In this document: piece by piece, positions 29,945 through 38,765 of the stretch
How the letters are laid out: each line of letters opens with the position of its first letter
Numbering within the stretch: the first letter of the stretch is position 1
Translations under genes and position numbers: made by a program
Origin: Verrucomicrobiota bacterium
GTDB taxonomy: Bacteria > Verrucomicrobiota > Verrucomicrobiia > Verrucomicrobiales > DEV007
DNA: 46,230 nt
Direction: 5' to 3'
Assembly (NCBI GenBank): GCA_020630975.1
Contig: JAHDID010000046.1
Span: forward strand, 1-46,230
The notes under the pieces: generated by a model
What the model was told of the DNA's origin: nothing
What the model saw: only the letters and a program-made list of their open reading frames with translations
Databases searched by the model: none

Positions 29945-30832
29945 ATGAGTGATTCAGATTTAATGGTCTATGTCGATGGGCAACTCCTGCCTGAAAAGGA
30001 CGCCAAAGTTTCAGTTTTTGACCACGGATTGCTCTACGGAGACGGTGTTTTTGAGGGGATCCGTTTTTATAACAGTCGGGTTTTCAAGCTAGAAGAGCAT
30101 ATCGACCGCCTCTATGACTCGGCCAAGGCTATCCACTTGGATATCGGTATGGATCATGCGGCAGTGTGTGCTGCTGTCTGCGATACCATTCGCGCCAACG
30201 ATCTGCACGATGGCTACGTCCGCCTAGTGGTGACTCGTGGTGCCGGTGGCTTGGGTCTCAGTCCCTATCGCTGCGAAACAGCGTCTGTGATCGTGATCGC
30301 ATCGAAGATCACCCTCTACCCAGAGGAAAATTACCGCGATGGTCTAAAACTAGTGACCTGCGCGACCCGTAGACCGACAGCAGATTCGCTATCGCCAGCT
30401 GTGAAGTCGCTGAACTACCTGAGCAATGTGATGGCCAAGATCGAGGCAATCGCAGCAGGGGCAGAGGAGGGCGTGATGCTGAATACCCAGGGCCTCGTCT
30501 CTGAGTGCACAGGCGACAATGTCTTTGTGGTGAAGGATGGAAAGATCTCCACCCCACCAGTATCAGCAGGTATCCTCGATGGTATCACTCGCCGAGTGGT
30601 CATCGATCTCGCGCGCGAGGCTGGGCACGAGCTAGTCGAGCGCGACCTGTCTCGCTACGACCTGTACACCGCAGATGAGGTCTTTTTGACCGGTACTGCG
30701 GCAGAGGTGATACCGGTGCGCGTATATGATGAGAGAGAGATCGGTGATGGAAAGCCTGGCCCTGTGACGACAGAGATGATGACTGCATTCCGCAGTCTGG
30801 TGGAGTCGACCGGCACGGAGATCTACTCCTAA
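29945..30832 (+). CDS. ilvE: Branched-chain amino acid aminotransferase (class IV)
   Basis: 295 residues. The N-terminus MVYVDGQLLPEKDAKVSVFDHGLLYGDGVFEGIRFY is typical of IlvE-type class IV aminotransferases. The PLP lysine is Lys154 in SPAVKSLNYLSNVMAKIEA, and the cofactor phosphate region SECTGDNVFVV and FLTGTAAEVIPV follow. It transfers the amino group between glutamate and the 2-oxo acids of valine, leucine and isoleucine in the cytoplasm. D-amino-acid transaminase or aminodeoxychorismate lyase are relatives, but the pattern favours IlvE. It stands alone between the toxin-antitoxin-like pair and the mcs operon. Confidence 0.88.
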   Translation: MSDSDLMVYVDGQLLPEKDAKVSVFDHGLLYGDGVFEGIRFYNSRVFKLEEHIDRLYDSAKAIHLDIGMDHAAVCAAVCDTIRANDLHDGYVRLVVTRGAGGLGLSPYRCETASVIVIASKITLYPEENYRDGLKLVTCATRRPTADSLSPAVKSLNYLSNVMAKIEAIAAGAEEGVMLNTQGLVSECTGDNVFVVKDGKISTPPVSAGILDGITRRVVIDLAREAGHELVERDLSRYDLYTADEVFLTGTAAEVIPVRVYDEREIGDGKPGPVTTEMMTAFRSLVESTGTEIYS

Positions 30833-30859
30833 GGATTTGGGTGAGGTGAACTCCACCGA

Positions 30860-30918
30860 ACTGCCAAATTTAATAAAAATTATAGAAAATATAATATTTT
30901 AAGCGTAAGTTTAACCGG
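30860..30918 (+). promoter_or_regulatory. AT-rich promoter region of the mcsA-mcsB-clpC operon
   Basis: A TATAAT box lies at 30890-30895 within a strongly AT-rich stretch 24 bp before the mcsA ATG. A good -35 box is not obvious. No CtsR-type heptad direct repeats and no CIRCE element were found by eye. Confidence 0.45.
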
Positions 30919-31551
30919 ATGAAGTGTGACGCAGGCTGCCAATGGGGCGAAGAAGCCACCATTTTTTTCAGCTATATTGAGGATGGCAAGGTTCGAAAAG
31001 TGAACCTGTGCAAGCGTTGTGCTCAGGAGAAAGGGGTAGATGACCCCACCGGCTATTCGCTGGTCGACATGCTACAAGGTATGGGAGACGAGAAACCAAG
31101 CAGTACAGCCCCAGGAGGCGGCACAGACGAGCTAGTCTGTGGCGACTGTGGGTTTAGTCAGACAGACTTTAAAAAGACCGGCCGCTTCGGGTGTGCCAGT
31201 TGTTATTCCGTATTCAGCGATGGCCTAGAGACACTGCTCGAGGCCATGCACAAGAATACTGAGCACACCGGCAAGGTGCCGACTTTTATCGAGGATCTAC
31301 CAGAAGACGGTGAGGATATCATCGACGAGAGCGACCTGCTCGACGATGCGGGACTGGATCTCGGGTTTCATCTCGATGAGCAGGACCAGTCCACCGAGGA
31401 GGCACCTCAGCAGGAGGCCGGTCTCTCACCAGATGTGAGTATCGCCGTGCTGCAGGACCAGCTCGATGTGGCGATATCTGCCGAGGACTATGAGGAAGCC
31501 GCTAGGCTCCGCGACGAAATATCGAGGATGGAGGCCGAGGGGGCTTCCTAG
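30919..31551 (+). CDS. mcsA: McsA-like zinc-finger/UVR protein
   Basis: 210 residues. Four CxxC-type pairs (CDAGC near the start, CKRC, CGDC, CASC) would bind zinc, and a C-terminal UVR-type coiled coil (LQDQLDVAISAEDYEEAARLRDEISRME) fits McsA. The central acidic segment (DLPEDGEDIIDESDLLDDAGLD) is longer than usual. McsA activates the protein-arginine kinase McsB and adapts substrates to ClpC. It is the first gene of a tight operon with mcsB and clpC. Confidence 0.87.
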   Translation: MKCDAGCQWGEEATIFFSYIEDGKVRKVNLCKRCAQEKGVDDPTGYSLVDMLQGMGDEKPSSTAPGGGTDELVCGDCGFSQTDFKKTGRFGCASCYSVFSDGLETLLEAMHKNTEHTGKVPTFIEDLPEDGEDIIDESDLLDDAGLDLGFHLDEQDQSTEEAPQQEAGLSPDVSIAVLQDQLDVAISAEDYEEAARLRDEISRMEAEGAS

Positions 31552-31622
31552 TCACCATCGTTTTTTGAAAAGATAAATGAATGTTTGGGAGCCTCATGGC
31601 GTCCCTTATAAAGGAATCACAG

Positions 31623-32732
31623 ATGCAATTTTCGACTCTGCTAAATACACCAGCTGAATGGATGCGCTCGGATGGTCCGCGTAGCAATATCGTCATCACC
31701 AGTCGGGTGAGGCTAGCGCGCAATCTGAATGCCCACCCTTTCCCCGGCTGGGCGGAGCGCGAGGCTCGTGCCAATGTGATGAATACCATCTGCCCCGTCC
31801 TCGAGGAGTTGGGCGAGATGAAGAATGCCTTTTCCGAAGAGATGACCGATCTCTCGGCCATCGAAAAGCAAGTGCTGGTCGAGCGTCATCTCGTTAGCCG
31901 CGAGCACGCTGCCAAAGGGCCAGGCTGTGCCACGGTGATGAATCGCAACCAGACCATCTCCATCATGGTCAATGAAGAGGATCATCTGCGCATGCAGGCG
32001 ATCCGGCCAGGTCTGCAGTTGATGACTGCATTCAAGTCGCTAAATGCGATCGATACCGACTTAGATAAACATCTCGATTACGCTTTCGACAGTCGCTACG
32101 GCTATCTGACCGCCTGCCCGACGAATCTCGGCACCGGCATGCGCGCCTCGGCTATGCTGCATCTGCCAGGTCTTGTGCTGAGCGAGCAGATCAATCACAC
32201 CATCCAGGGTGCCAACCGTATCGGTCTGGCTGTGCGCGGTCTCTATGGTGAGGGCACCGAGGCCATGGCCAATCTTTTCCAAATCTCTAATCAGACCACA
32301 CTGGGCACCAGTGAGGAGGAGGTGATCGAGCACCTCGGCAAAGTCATCGATCGAGTGATCGAGAATGAGCAAAACGCTCGCCTGAAGATGCTCGAAGAAA
32401 AGGTGACAATGATGCAGGACCAGATAGCCCGTGCCTACGCCGTGCTACGCTACGCCCACATCATCCCATCGAAAGAAGCTCTAAACTGTCTGTCGATGAT
32501 CCGTCTAGGATGTGACCTAGGTTTCTTCGCCGACGACGATCGAGAGACCATCAATATCCTGCTCACCGAGATCCAGCCGGCTCACCTACAGATCTTGGCC
32601 AAACGGAAACTCACTCCAGAGGAGCGCGACTCTCTGCGAGCTGAGATCATCCGCGCGAAACTAAAAAGCCTGACGGCTCCAGATTTTTCAACTATAATTA
32701 AAGATTCTGACAACCATAACAACGAACTATGA
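31623..32732 (+). CDS. mcsB: Protein-arginine kinase McsB
   Basis: About 369 residues from the ATG at 31623, which has AAAGGA upstream; an ATG at 31581 is also in frame but less likely. NIVITSRVRLARNLNAHPFPGW is the phosphagen-kinase/McsB N-terminal signature. ATP-guanido kinase elements follow (ISIMVNEEDHLRMQAIRPG, GYLTACPTNLGTGMRASAMLHLPGL, GEGTEAMANLFQISNQTTLG). McsB phosphorylates arginine residues and marks proteins for ClpCP. The stop overlaps the clpC start by 4 bp. Confidence 0.93.
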   Translation: MQFSTLLNTPAEWMRSDGPRSNIVITSRVRLARNLNAHPFPGWAEREARANVMNTICPVLEELGEMKNAFSEEMTDLSAIEKQVLVERHLVSREHAAKGPGCATVMNRNQTISIMVNEEDHLRMQAIRPGLQLMTAFKSLNAIDTDLDKHLDYAFDSRYGYLTACPTNLGTGMRASAMLHLPGLVLSEQINHTIQGANRIGLAVRGLYGEGTEAMANLFQISNQTTLGTSEEEVIEHLGKVIDRVIENEQNARLKMLEEKVTMMQDQIARAYAVLRYAHIIPSKEALNCLSMIRLGCDLGFFADDDRETINILLTEIQPAHLQILAKRKLTPEERDSLRAEIIRAKLKSLTAPDFSTIIKDSDNHNNEL

Positions 32733-35281
32733 ATAACTTTACCCCCCGAGCTCAACAGGTGTTGGCGTTGGCCCGAAAGGAGGCCGATCGCTTCAATCAC
32801 AATTATGTCGGCACGGAGCATCTGCTGCTAGGACTCATCAAGCTGGGTCAAGGGGTAGCCGTGAATGTGCTGCAGAAAATGAATCTCGACCTCGAGACCG
32901 TACGGATGGAGGTAGAGAAGCAAGTGGGCAACGGACCAGAGACTAAGATGGTGGGGAATATCCCCTACACACCACGCGTGAAAAAAGTCCTGGCACTAGC
33001 TGGCAAAGAGGCCAAAAACCTCAACCACAGCTATGTCGGTACCGAGCACATCCTACTAGGCCTACTCCGCGAGGGAGATGGCGTGGCTGCCCGCGTGCTG
33101 AAGAATCTAGACGTAGACATCGAGCGCACTCGCAATGAGATCCTACGCGAGCTCGATCCTAATTTCTCCGGTGGCGAGGACGATATTCTCGGTGGCGGTG
33201 GTGCCGAGGGCGACTTCGAAGAGTCCCTAGCTGGCCGCAGTAGCAACAAAGATGGCAAAACACCTGCCCTCAAAGCATTCGGTCGCGACCTGACGGAACT
33301 AGCCGTAGCTGCCGATCTCGATCCCGTGATCGGTCGCTCCGAGGAGATCGAGCGAGTCATCCAGATCCTCTGCCGCCGCACCAAGAACAATCCGGTACTG
33401 ATCGGTGAAGCAGGTGTCGGAAAGACAGCTATCGCAGAGGGCCTCGCCCAAGAGATAGCCAGTGGCAATGTGCCAGAGATCCTGCGCGATAAAAAGGTCA
33501 TCACTCTAGACCTCGCACTGATGGTCGCTGGCACCAAGTATCGTGGTCAGTTCGAGGAGCGCATCAAAGCAGTGATGGATGAGATCAAAAAGGCTGGCGA
33601 CGTCATCCTTTTCATCGACGAGCTACACACCATCGTGGGTGCAGGCTCTGCCGAGGGTGCCATGGATGCGTCGAATATCATCAAGCCAGCTCTCAGCCGA
33701 GGCGAGCTTCAGTGTATCGGTGCGACCACTCTGAATGAGTATCGTAAGTTTATCGAAAAGGATTCCGCTCTCGAGCGTCGATTCCAGCAGGTGAAAGTCG
33801 AGGAGCCTAGCGAGGCCGATGCGATCCTGATCCTCCAGGGTCTCAAAGGCAAGTACGAGGCACACCACAAAGCCGAATACACCAACGATGCGATCACTTC
33901 CTGTGTGAAGCTATCCTCACGCTACCTGACCGGTCGTTTCCTGCCAGACAAGGCGATCGACATCATGGACGAAGCAGGCTCTCGTGCCCGTATCTCTTCC
34001 ATGACTCGTCCTCCCGAGGTGAAGGAGCACGAGCTGGCGATCGAAGAGATCGTCACCGAGAAAGAGGCTGCGATCCGCGACCAAGATTTCGAAAACGCTG
34101 CCGCCCTGCGCGACAGCGAGAAGAAGAAGCGCCAGGAGATGGAAGACATCCTCGAAGAGTGGCGCAGCTCCAGCGAAGAGCGCGTGCTCACTGTCGACGA
34201 CGAAGACATCATGGCTGTCGTCGCCAAGTGGACCGGCGTCCCACTCCAGCGCATGGAGGAGAAAGAAGCCGAGAAGCTCCTGCGTATGGAAGACGAGCTG
34301 AAGAGTCGCGTGATCGGCCAGGACGAGGCAGTCACTGCCATCTCCAAAGCTCTCCGCCGTAGCCGTGCCGACCTGAAAGACCCACGTCGTCCCATCGGTT
34401 CCTTCATTTTCCTAGGACCTACTGGTGTGGGTAAGACCTATCTCGCGCGCAATCTGGCCGAATTCATGTTTGGCGATGCCGAGGCACTCATCCAGATCGA
34501 CATGTCTGAGTACATGGACAAGTTCACCAGCAGTCGTCTGATCGGTTCGCCTCCGGGCTACGTAGGATACGAGGAGGGCGGTCAGCTCACCGAGGCCGTG
34601 CGCCGCCGTCCATACTCTGTCGTGCTATTCGACGAGGTGGAGAAAGCTCACCCCGATGTGATGAACCTCATGCTCCAGATCCTGGAAGAGGGGATGATCA
34701 CCGATTCATTGGGGCGTAAGATTGATTTCCGCAACACCATCATCATCCTCACATCGAATGTCGGTGCGGAGCTGATCAAGAAGCAGAACTCCGTCGGCTT
34801 TGGTGCCATGGGCGATGTGGATACCAACTACGATGGCATGTGCGACAAGATCCTCGGCCGCGCCAAGGATGTGTTTAAGCCAGAGTTCCTCAACCGTCTC
34901 GACGACAAGGTCGTCTTCCACGTGCTAGAGAAGGAAAACCTCACCAAGATCGTCGATCTCGAGGTGAAGACATTCCTCAAGCGTCTCGAGGACAAAGGCG
35001 TGCGTCTCGTCCTCGACGAGAGTGCCAAAGACTACATCATCGACAAAGGTTACGATCCTGACTACGGCGCTCGTCCGATGCGCCGTGCCGTCGAGCAGCT
35101 GCTCGAGGATCCTCTAGCAGAGATGCTGCTCCGAGGCGATGTGGAGAATGGCCAGATCGTCAACGTAACCTACGCCGAGGGTGAGAAAGAACTCACCTTC
35201 AGCCCAGGCGGACAGTTCGAGACCGAGTCAGACAGCGAGACCGACGGCGAGCCTCTCGAAGAGGTTTCTGCAGAAGGTTAA
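32729..35281 (+). CDS. clpC: ATP-dependent Clp protease ATPase ClpC
   Basis: 850 residues. Two N-terminal Clp repeats ([19 protein letters not shown].., [18 protein letters not shown]..), first AAA+ module with GEAGVGKT (about 229-236) and [12 protein letters not shown], a UVR-type middle domain (about 450-475; [21 protein letters not shown]), and second AAA+ module with GPTGVGKT (about 563-570) and [13 protein letters not shown]. This is the ClpC plan. ClpC unfolds substrates, including arginine-phosphorylated ones, for ClpP in the cytoplasm. It is the last gene of the mcsA-mcsB-clpC operon, followed by a strong terminator. Confidence 0.95.
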   Translation: MNNFTPRAQQVLALARKEADRFNHNYVGTEHLLLGLIKLGQGVAVNVLQKMNLDLETVRMEVEKQVGNGPETKMVGNIPYTPRVKKVLALAGKEAKNLNHSYVGTEHILLGLLREGDGVAARVLKNLDVDIERTRNEILRELDPNFSGGEDDILGGGGAEGDFEESLAGRSSNKDGKTPALKAFGRDLTELAVAADLDPVIGRSEEIERVIQILCRRTKNNPVLIGEAGVGKTAIAEGLAQEIASGNVPEILRDKKVITLDLALMVAGTKYRGQFEERIKAVMDEIKKAGDVILFIDELHTIVGAGSAEGAMDASNIIKPALSRGELQCIGATTLNEYRKFIEKDSALERRFQQVKVEEPSEADAILILQGLKGKYEAHHKAEYTNDAITSCVKLSSRYLTGRFLPDKAIDIMDEAGSRARISSMTRPPEVKEHELAIEEIVTEKEAAIRDQDFENAAALRDSEKKKRQEMEDILEEWRSSSEERVLTVDDEDIMAVVAKWTGVPLQRMEEKEAEKLLRMEDELKSRVIGQDEAVTAISKALRRSRADLKDPRRPIGSFIFLGPTGVGKTYLARNLAEFMFGDAEALIQIDMSEYMDKFTSSRLIGSPPGYVGYEEGGQLTEAVRRRPYSVVLFDEVEKAHPDVMNLMLQILEEGMITDSLGRKIDFRNTIIILTSNVGAELIKKQNSVGFGAMGDVDTNYDGMCDKILGRAKDVFKPEFLNRLDDKVVFHVLEKENLTKIVDLEVKTFLKRLEDKGVRLVLDESAKDYIIDKGYDPDYGARPMRRAVEQLLEDPLAEMLLRGDVENGQIVNVTYAEGEKELTFSPGGQFETESDSETDGEPLEEVSAEG

Positions 35282-35314
35282 TTCGTTCAGCTACACAGTT
35301 CCTATTTTTTCCGG

Positions 35315-35359
35315 CTGCTGCGAGATCCCGACCATCGGGTGTCTCGCAGCAGTTTTTTT
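35315..35359 (+). terminator. Rho-independent terminator of clpC
   Basis: CTGCTGCGAGA (35315-35325) pairs with TCTCGCAGCAG (35342-35352), and the hairpin is followed by seven T (35353-35359). Confidence 0.92.
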
Positions 35360-35460
35360 GTGGCCGTCTCCAGCGTCCCGTGTGCCACGAGGCACAATGG
35401 AACTATCAGAACGGGACCGAGTAGAGGAAAGAAAAAAGAAACTGCACAACCAAGCAAAAA

Positions 35461-35517
35461 AATCTGTGCAATCTGTGCCCAATCCTCAATAAATCTGTGA
35501 ATCAATAGCACAACCCA
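35461..35517. repeat. CTGTG-type intergenic repeat, copy 1
   Basis: A sequence rich in AATCTGTGCAATCTGTG and AATAAATCTGTGAATCAATA units; it recurs at 35859-35915 with two substitutions. A related fragment with ACAGATT/TTCACAGATT phrases lies at 35773-35817. The region 35360-36097 holds no credible gene. Confidence 0.85.
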
Positions 35518-35525
35518 AGCCGTAA

Positions 35526-35543
35526 ATTCGACTTCAGTCGAAT
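35526..35543. repeat. ATTCGACT palindrome, copy 1
   Basis: ATTCGACT-TC-AGTCGAAT, a perfect 8-bp inverted repeat. A near-identical copy with one base change in the left arm lies at about 35629-35646. Confidence 0.7.
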
Positions 35544-35568
35544 CATCCACCACCAAAGCCTCCCACCC

Positions 35569-35617
35569 AAGGAGGGCCGACGTCTCGTCGCCCAGCTACC
35601 CCGGCCAACCTTCGAGC
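35569..35617. repeat. Composite repeat (GTCTCGTCGCCC head), copy 1
   Basis: GGAGGGCCGACGTCTCGTCG followed by a tail ending CCAACCTTCGAGCC. Second copy at 36018-36068. Confidence 0.8.
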
Positions 35618-35690
35618 CGAATCCCGTAGATTTGACTTCAGTCGAATCAATAACATCCCCCCCAGCAGCAACCTCATCAAAGCCCCCGTA

Positions 35691-35741
35691 CTGGGAGCGG
35701 CGGTTTGCAACCGCCGGACAACCCCAGCCCACCTTCGAGCC
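35691..35741. repeat. Composite repeat (GGTTTGCAACC head), copy 1
   Basis: GCGGCGGTTTGCAACCGCCG contains a perfect 8-bp inverted arm pair (CGGCGGTT/AACCGCCG) and is followed by a tail GGACAACCCCAGCC..CCTTCGAGCC. Second copy at 35932-35983. Confidence 0.85.
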
Positions 35742-35858
35742 GGAAGACAAGCATCACCTTAAGCTCCGCAGTTATTCACAGATTTGCTCAGATGGATCAC
35801 AGATTACACAGATTTGACGCACCCATCGCCCCCAGCACAAAAAGCCCATCAGAAGAAA

Positions 35859-35915
35859 ATCTGTGCAATCTGTGCCCAATCCCCAATAAATCTGTGAATC
35901 AATAACACAACCCAC
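35859..35915. repeat. CTGTG-type intergenic repeat, copy 2
   Basis: Direct repeat of 35461-35517, same orientation, two mismatches. Confidence 0.85.
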
Positions 35916-35931
35916 AACCTAAGCATTCCGC

Positions 35932-35983
35932 ACTGGGAGCGGCGGTTTGCAACCGCCGGACAACCCAAGCCACCCTTCGAGCC
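35932..35983. repeat. Composite repeat (GGTTTGCAACC head), copy 2
   Basis: Same head and tail as 35691-35741 in direct orientation, with few changes confined to the tail. Confidence 0.85.
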
Positions 35984-36017
35984 CAGAGACAACCATCCCC
36001 AGCAAAGCATCACGCTC

Positions 36018-36068
36018 AAGGAGGGCCGCCGTCTCGTCGCCCGGACAACCCCAGCCAACCTTCGAGCC
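36018..36068. repeat. Composite repeat (GTCTCGTCGCCC head), copy 2
   Basis: Matches 35569-35617; its tail GGACAACCCCAGCCAACC is the one used by the GGTTTGCAACC-headed copies, showing a modular head/tail build. Confidence 0.8.
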
Positions 36069-36097
36069 AACAAAGAACAACCAACAAAGAACAAAAC

Positions 36098-37564
36098 TCA
36101 ATCATCCCAATCATTCTCCTCACTAGGCAAATCACTCGGCGGAGGTATCCGATACACCTGCCCATCGTCACCGTCTCCATACCCAGCCTGCACGCCCGCA
36201 TTACCCACCACGATCGGTGTGTACACTCGATCATCATTCTGAATCAGCGCCTGCTCAGGCAAACTATCCAGCGGACTCCTCACCCCGCAATAGCTCAGAT
36301 TCTCCGCCACGTGACAGTAAATCATCGTCGTCTCGATCTTGCTATGCCCTAGCAGCTTCTGCAGTGTCCGTATATCGACACCCTGTTCCAGCAAATGGGT
36401 GGCAAAAGAATGACGGAGCACATGAGAAGTAAAATGCTTCTCCACACCTGCCTTTTCCGCAGCCTGACTCAGTAGCCGACTGTAGTGTTTCACATTCAGA
36501 TGATGCCGTCGCTCGATACCTGTCTCCGGATCTTTGGATAGTTGAGCTGCCGGAAATAGCCAAAACCACGACCACTTTTCGCCATGCTTAGGCCACTTCC
36601 TAGATAAGCCATTTGGCAGATAGACCCCAGGCACTTGGTTCAGTCGATCCTTCTCATGGATATCCTTCAGCTCCTTTTTCCATTCAGGCAGCAGCTTCGC
36701 CACCGACTCAGGCAGCACCGTCACCCGGTCTTTCCGACCTTTACCCTGCCGCACTGTCACCTGGCCTTTCTCGATATCGATATCCTTAATGCGCAAGCGC
36801 ATCAGCTCGCTGATCCTTAGCCCGCTACCATACTGCAGCTCCGCAGCCAGCCGATACCTGGGCGGGAGTTGCTCGAAGATAGCGCTCACCTCACGATAGT
36901 TCAGCACCACAGGCACCTTCTTATATGTCTTCCGAAAGGTTACCCGTAGATTCACTTCCTCTCGACCACACACGTCGCGAAAGAAAAAGTTAAGTGCGTT
37001 GAGAGCCTGCTTTTGCGTGCTGTAGGCGACATCCGTATCATCCACAATCATCGCCAGAAAGGCGCGCGCATTGCTCTCATCCATCACCGCTTTAGCACTG
37101 CCATCCAAGGTTTCCGTTACCCACTTACCATATCGTGCACTCCAGTAGGCATAGGGCCTCTTCGTGTTCAGCGCCAAGCCTCTTAGAGATCCCTTCTGGT
37201 GCACAGCCGCCTTCAGGCGTTCACCTAGCCCTATAGTAGGCTCCGTTCTTTGTTCCCGGATCTCTAGCCAGCGCAGATACCACCGAAATGCCTCCGCCCA
37301 CTGCTCCTTGTGCCAGGGTTCACGAGGCTTCGCTAACACCTGCGCCCTCCAGAACTGACCAGCGGCCTCACGTCCAGGCGCCAACATATGCCCCTGCCGC
37401 CAACGCTCGAACCACGAGAGAATGATCTCAAAGCCTGTTTTATCAGACTTATCTAGATCCCGAGATGCCAAGAGATCATCTATCCACAGATACTCTACCT
37501 CCCGATATTTGTATTTATATGCACGTTTAGACACTGGTTTCATAAGCACAGTTTTTATAAACAA
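36098..37564 (-). CDS. intI: Integron integrase (tyrosine recombinase)
   Basis: 488 residues (an alternative ATG at 37543 removes seven). Catalytic residues of tyrosine recombinases are present: Arg250 (GSGLRISELM), His381 and Arg384 (HVLRHSFATHLLEQG), His407 (LLGHS) and Tyr416 (TTMIYCHV). The segment at about 302-352 (IHEKDRLNQVPGVYLPNGL.RKWP...WFWLFPA) is the extra patch that distinguishes integron integrases from XerC/D and that contacts folded attC hairpins. At 488 residues it exceeds the usual 320-340: there is an extended N-terminus (about 1-120) and an acidic C-terminal tail after the tyrosine. It excises and inserts cassettes between attC and attI sites. It reads away from the cassette array, the classical layout. 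Confidence 0.95.
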   Translation of the reverse strand: MFIKTVLMKPVSKRAYKYKYREVEYLWIDDLLASRDLDKSDKTGFEIILSWFERWRQGHMLAPGREAAGQFWRAQVLAKPREPWHKEQWAEAFRWYLRWLEIREQRTEPTIGLGERLKAAVHQKGSLRGLALNTKRPYAYWSARYGKWVTETLDGSAKAVMDESNARAFLAMIVDDTDVAYSTQKQALNALNFFFRDVCGREEVNLRVTFRKTYKKVPVVLNYREVSAIFEQLPPRYRLAAELQYGSGLRISELMRLRIKDIDIEKGQVTVRQGKGRKDRVTVLPESVAKLLPEWKKELKDIHEKDRLNQVPGVYLPNGLSRKWPKHGEKWSWFWLFPAAQLSKDPETGIERRHHLNVKHYSRLLSQAAEKAGVEKHFTSHVLRHSFATHLLEQGVDIRTLQKLLGHSKIETTMIYCHVAENLSYCGVRSPLDSLPEQALIQNDDRVYTPIVVGNAGVQAGYGDGDDGQVYRIPPPSDLPSEENDWDD

Positions 37565-37822
37565 ATGTGATTCCAGTCAACTGTAATTTTAAAATACGCT
37601 CCGTTTTCAAAAGGGAGTCCTATAAAATTTTGTATATCACAATATCAACCGCTCAAAAGATCGTATATATCAAAAATTTAAGCTAAAAATGTAATCTATG
37701 ACTCCGAAACAAAATTTCTCAGAAAACAATCGCCTCAACCGCCTGAATACGAGTAGATTAAAGAAGTTAGCAGCAAAAAGGCTGCAAATTCCTCTAGAAA
37801 TGCAGGGGGAGTTATTTACACT
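37565..37822 (+). promoter_or_regulatory. intI-attI intergenic region with probable promoters
   Basis: AT-rich DNA between the divergent integrase start and the first cassette; it should hold both the integrase promoter and the cassette promoter Pc. TATATA-like boxes occur at 37631-37637 and 37664-37670, but no unambiguous -35/-10 pair was found. An open frame from ATG 37698 crosses attI in frame with the first cassette gene. Confidence 0.5.
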
Positions 37823-37838
37823 GTTAGGCTCGGAAAAA
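37698..37838 (+). CDS. Possible attI leader reading frame
   Basis: From ATG 37698, 47 codons (starting MTPKQNFSENNRLNRLNTSR) run without a stop through the attI core at 37823 and continue in frame into the cassette 1 protein. The stretch is basic and helical. It may be a leader frame helping translation of the first cassette, as ORF-11 does in class 1 integrons (established example), or simply open by chance. It should not be taken as the N-terminus of the cassette protein, since it is not part of the cassette. Confidence 0.35.
37823..37829 (+). other. attI: attI core / start of cassette 1
   Basis: GTTAGGC, the canonical GTTRRRY core. It is complementary to GCCTAAC at 38218, the first heptamer of attC1, which marks it as the insertion point of cassette 1. 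Integrase binding sites should lie just upstream but are not resolved. Confidence 0.8.
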
Positions 37839-38210
37839 ATGATTAAACTAAGTGGATTTGTTATACTGACTTTATTGCCGTTTTATCTTGCCGGCCAAGA
37901 GTCCTCGATACCAAAAGAATCGCACGAGTTGATTAAGAAACTTGAGAAATGGGAGGCTATGCAATACGAAAATGTTGCTACAGCCGTGGTAACCAAAAGA
38001 AACGAAGTTGCAAAGATTTTGAGTCAGCAGCTGGAGCAAGCCAGAAATAGAGGGGACACCAAGGCCGTGGAACTTCTGGAGGCAGAAATAAAACAACTTA
38101 AAATTGAACATGAAAATCTGCTCACCGAGAACCAAAAACTAAAGAAAGAGCGACTCGAAATGCTTGATTATATCGCAAAACTTAAAAAAATCGTATCTCA
38201 GCAAAAATAG
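37839..38210 (+). CDS. Cassette 1: small secreted coiled-coil protein
   Basis: 123 residues from the ATG at 37839, ten bases inside the cassette. A signal peptide (MIKLSGFVILTLLPFYLAGQ) is followed by a helical, charged region (LIKKLEKWEAMQYENVATAVV, LSQQLEQARNRGDTKAVELL) and a strong coiled coil (IKQLKIEHENLLTENQKLKK). The GDTKAVELLEAEI phrase resembles a helix pattern common in PVC secreted proteins and also seen in cassette 3. Function unknown. Expression is probably from the integron promoter because it is the first cassette. Confidence 0.75.
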   Translation: MIKLSGFVILTLLPFYLAGQESSIPKESHELIKKLEKWEAMQYENVATAVVTKRNEVAKILSQQLEQARNRGDTKAVELLEAEIKQLKIEHENLLTENQKLKKERLEMLDYIAKLKKIVSQQK

Positions 38211-38217
38211 CGAATTA

Positions 38218-38308
38218 GCCTAACACTGCGCATCACTCAAGATCTCCATGTCGGAGTCAGCAAAGCTGACACTCGACATTCCGATCTGAGTGTGCTTTAA
38301 CGTTCTGC
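38218..38308 (+). other. attC: attC1
   Basis: 91 bp, from GCCTAAC to GTTCTGC. CACTCAAGATC and GATCTGAGTG form the inner arms with one unpaired A, the extrahelical-base feature of attC. The central hairpin (TGTCGGAGTCAGC with GCTGACACTCGACA) is shared with attC12. Confidence 0.88.
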
Positions 38309-38316
38309 TTGAAAAA

Positions 38317-38619
38317 ATGCCCGCTCTTAGTTACTACAGCAATGTGCAAAATACTGCGCTGAATTTGATCGCAGGTCGAGGATATCAAATTTGGCACGAC
38401 CCTTCAAATCATCATTATTGCGCCGAGAAAGATGGTTGGGATTTCATGGCCAACGAACCTGTTCAATTGCTAGGTTTGATTTCGATTTTCGAGACCTTGG
38501 ATCCCTCAGAGTATCGCGAATACTGGTGGAGGATTAGAGAGCCTCGACTTTATGACTCATTAGCTAATTCCCCGAAAGACTTCACTCCAGTTTACCAGCG
38601 GCGTAAACCATTGGAATAG
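38317..38619 (+). CDS. Cassette 2: hypothetical protein
   Basis: 100 residues from ATG 38317, 14 bp after the cassette start; reading from further upstream would cross attC1. The protein (MPALSYYSNVQNTALNLIAG..., ISIFETLDPSEYREYWWRI) has no signal peptide or membrane segment and is rich in aromatic residues. No family is recognised. Its stop codon TAG shares its G with the first base of attC2. Confidence 0.7.
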   Translation: MPALSYYSNVQNTALNLIAGRGYQIWHDPSNHHYCAEKDGWDFMANEPVQLLGLISIFETLDPSEYREYWWRIREPRLYDSLANSPKDFTPVYQRRKPLE

Positions 38620-38749
38620 CAGAACAATACGCGGCTGGATAACCTGCTAGACCGTTCCTTGTTGTCGGTTGATTTGGCAGCTAGACCGGTTATCATTCAG
38701 GCAACTTGGCGCTGCCTGGCTAGCAGGTCCCAGCGCTTATACGATAGGC
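38619..38749 (+). other. attC: attC2 (variant core)
   Basis: 131 bp, from GCAGAAC to GATAGGC. Arms GCTGGATAACCTGCTAG and CTAGCAGGTCCCAGCGC are complementary with extrahelical bases. The 3' core is GAT rather than GTT, and is matched by GCCTATC at the start of attC3. Same family as attC6 and attC9. Confidence 0.88.
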
Positions 38750-38765
38750 ATAGAAAGCTCAGCTC

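Noticed and set aside
35849-36101. Minus-strand frames rich in GLEGWLGLSG and CKPPLPV
   Set aside because: Direct translations of the intergenic composite repeats; the same peptides recur at each copy.
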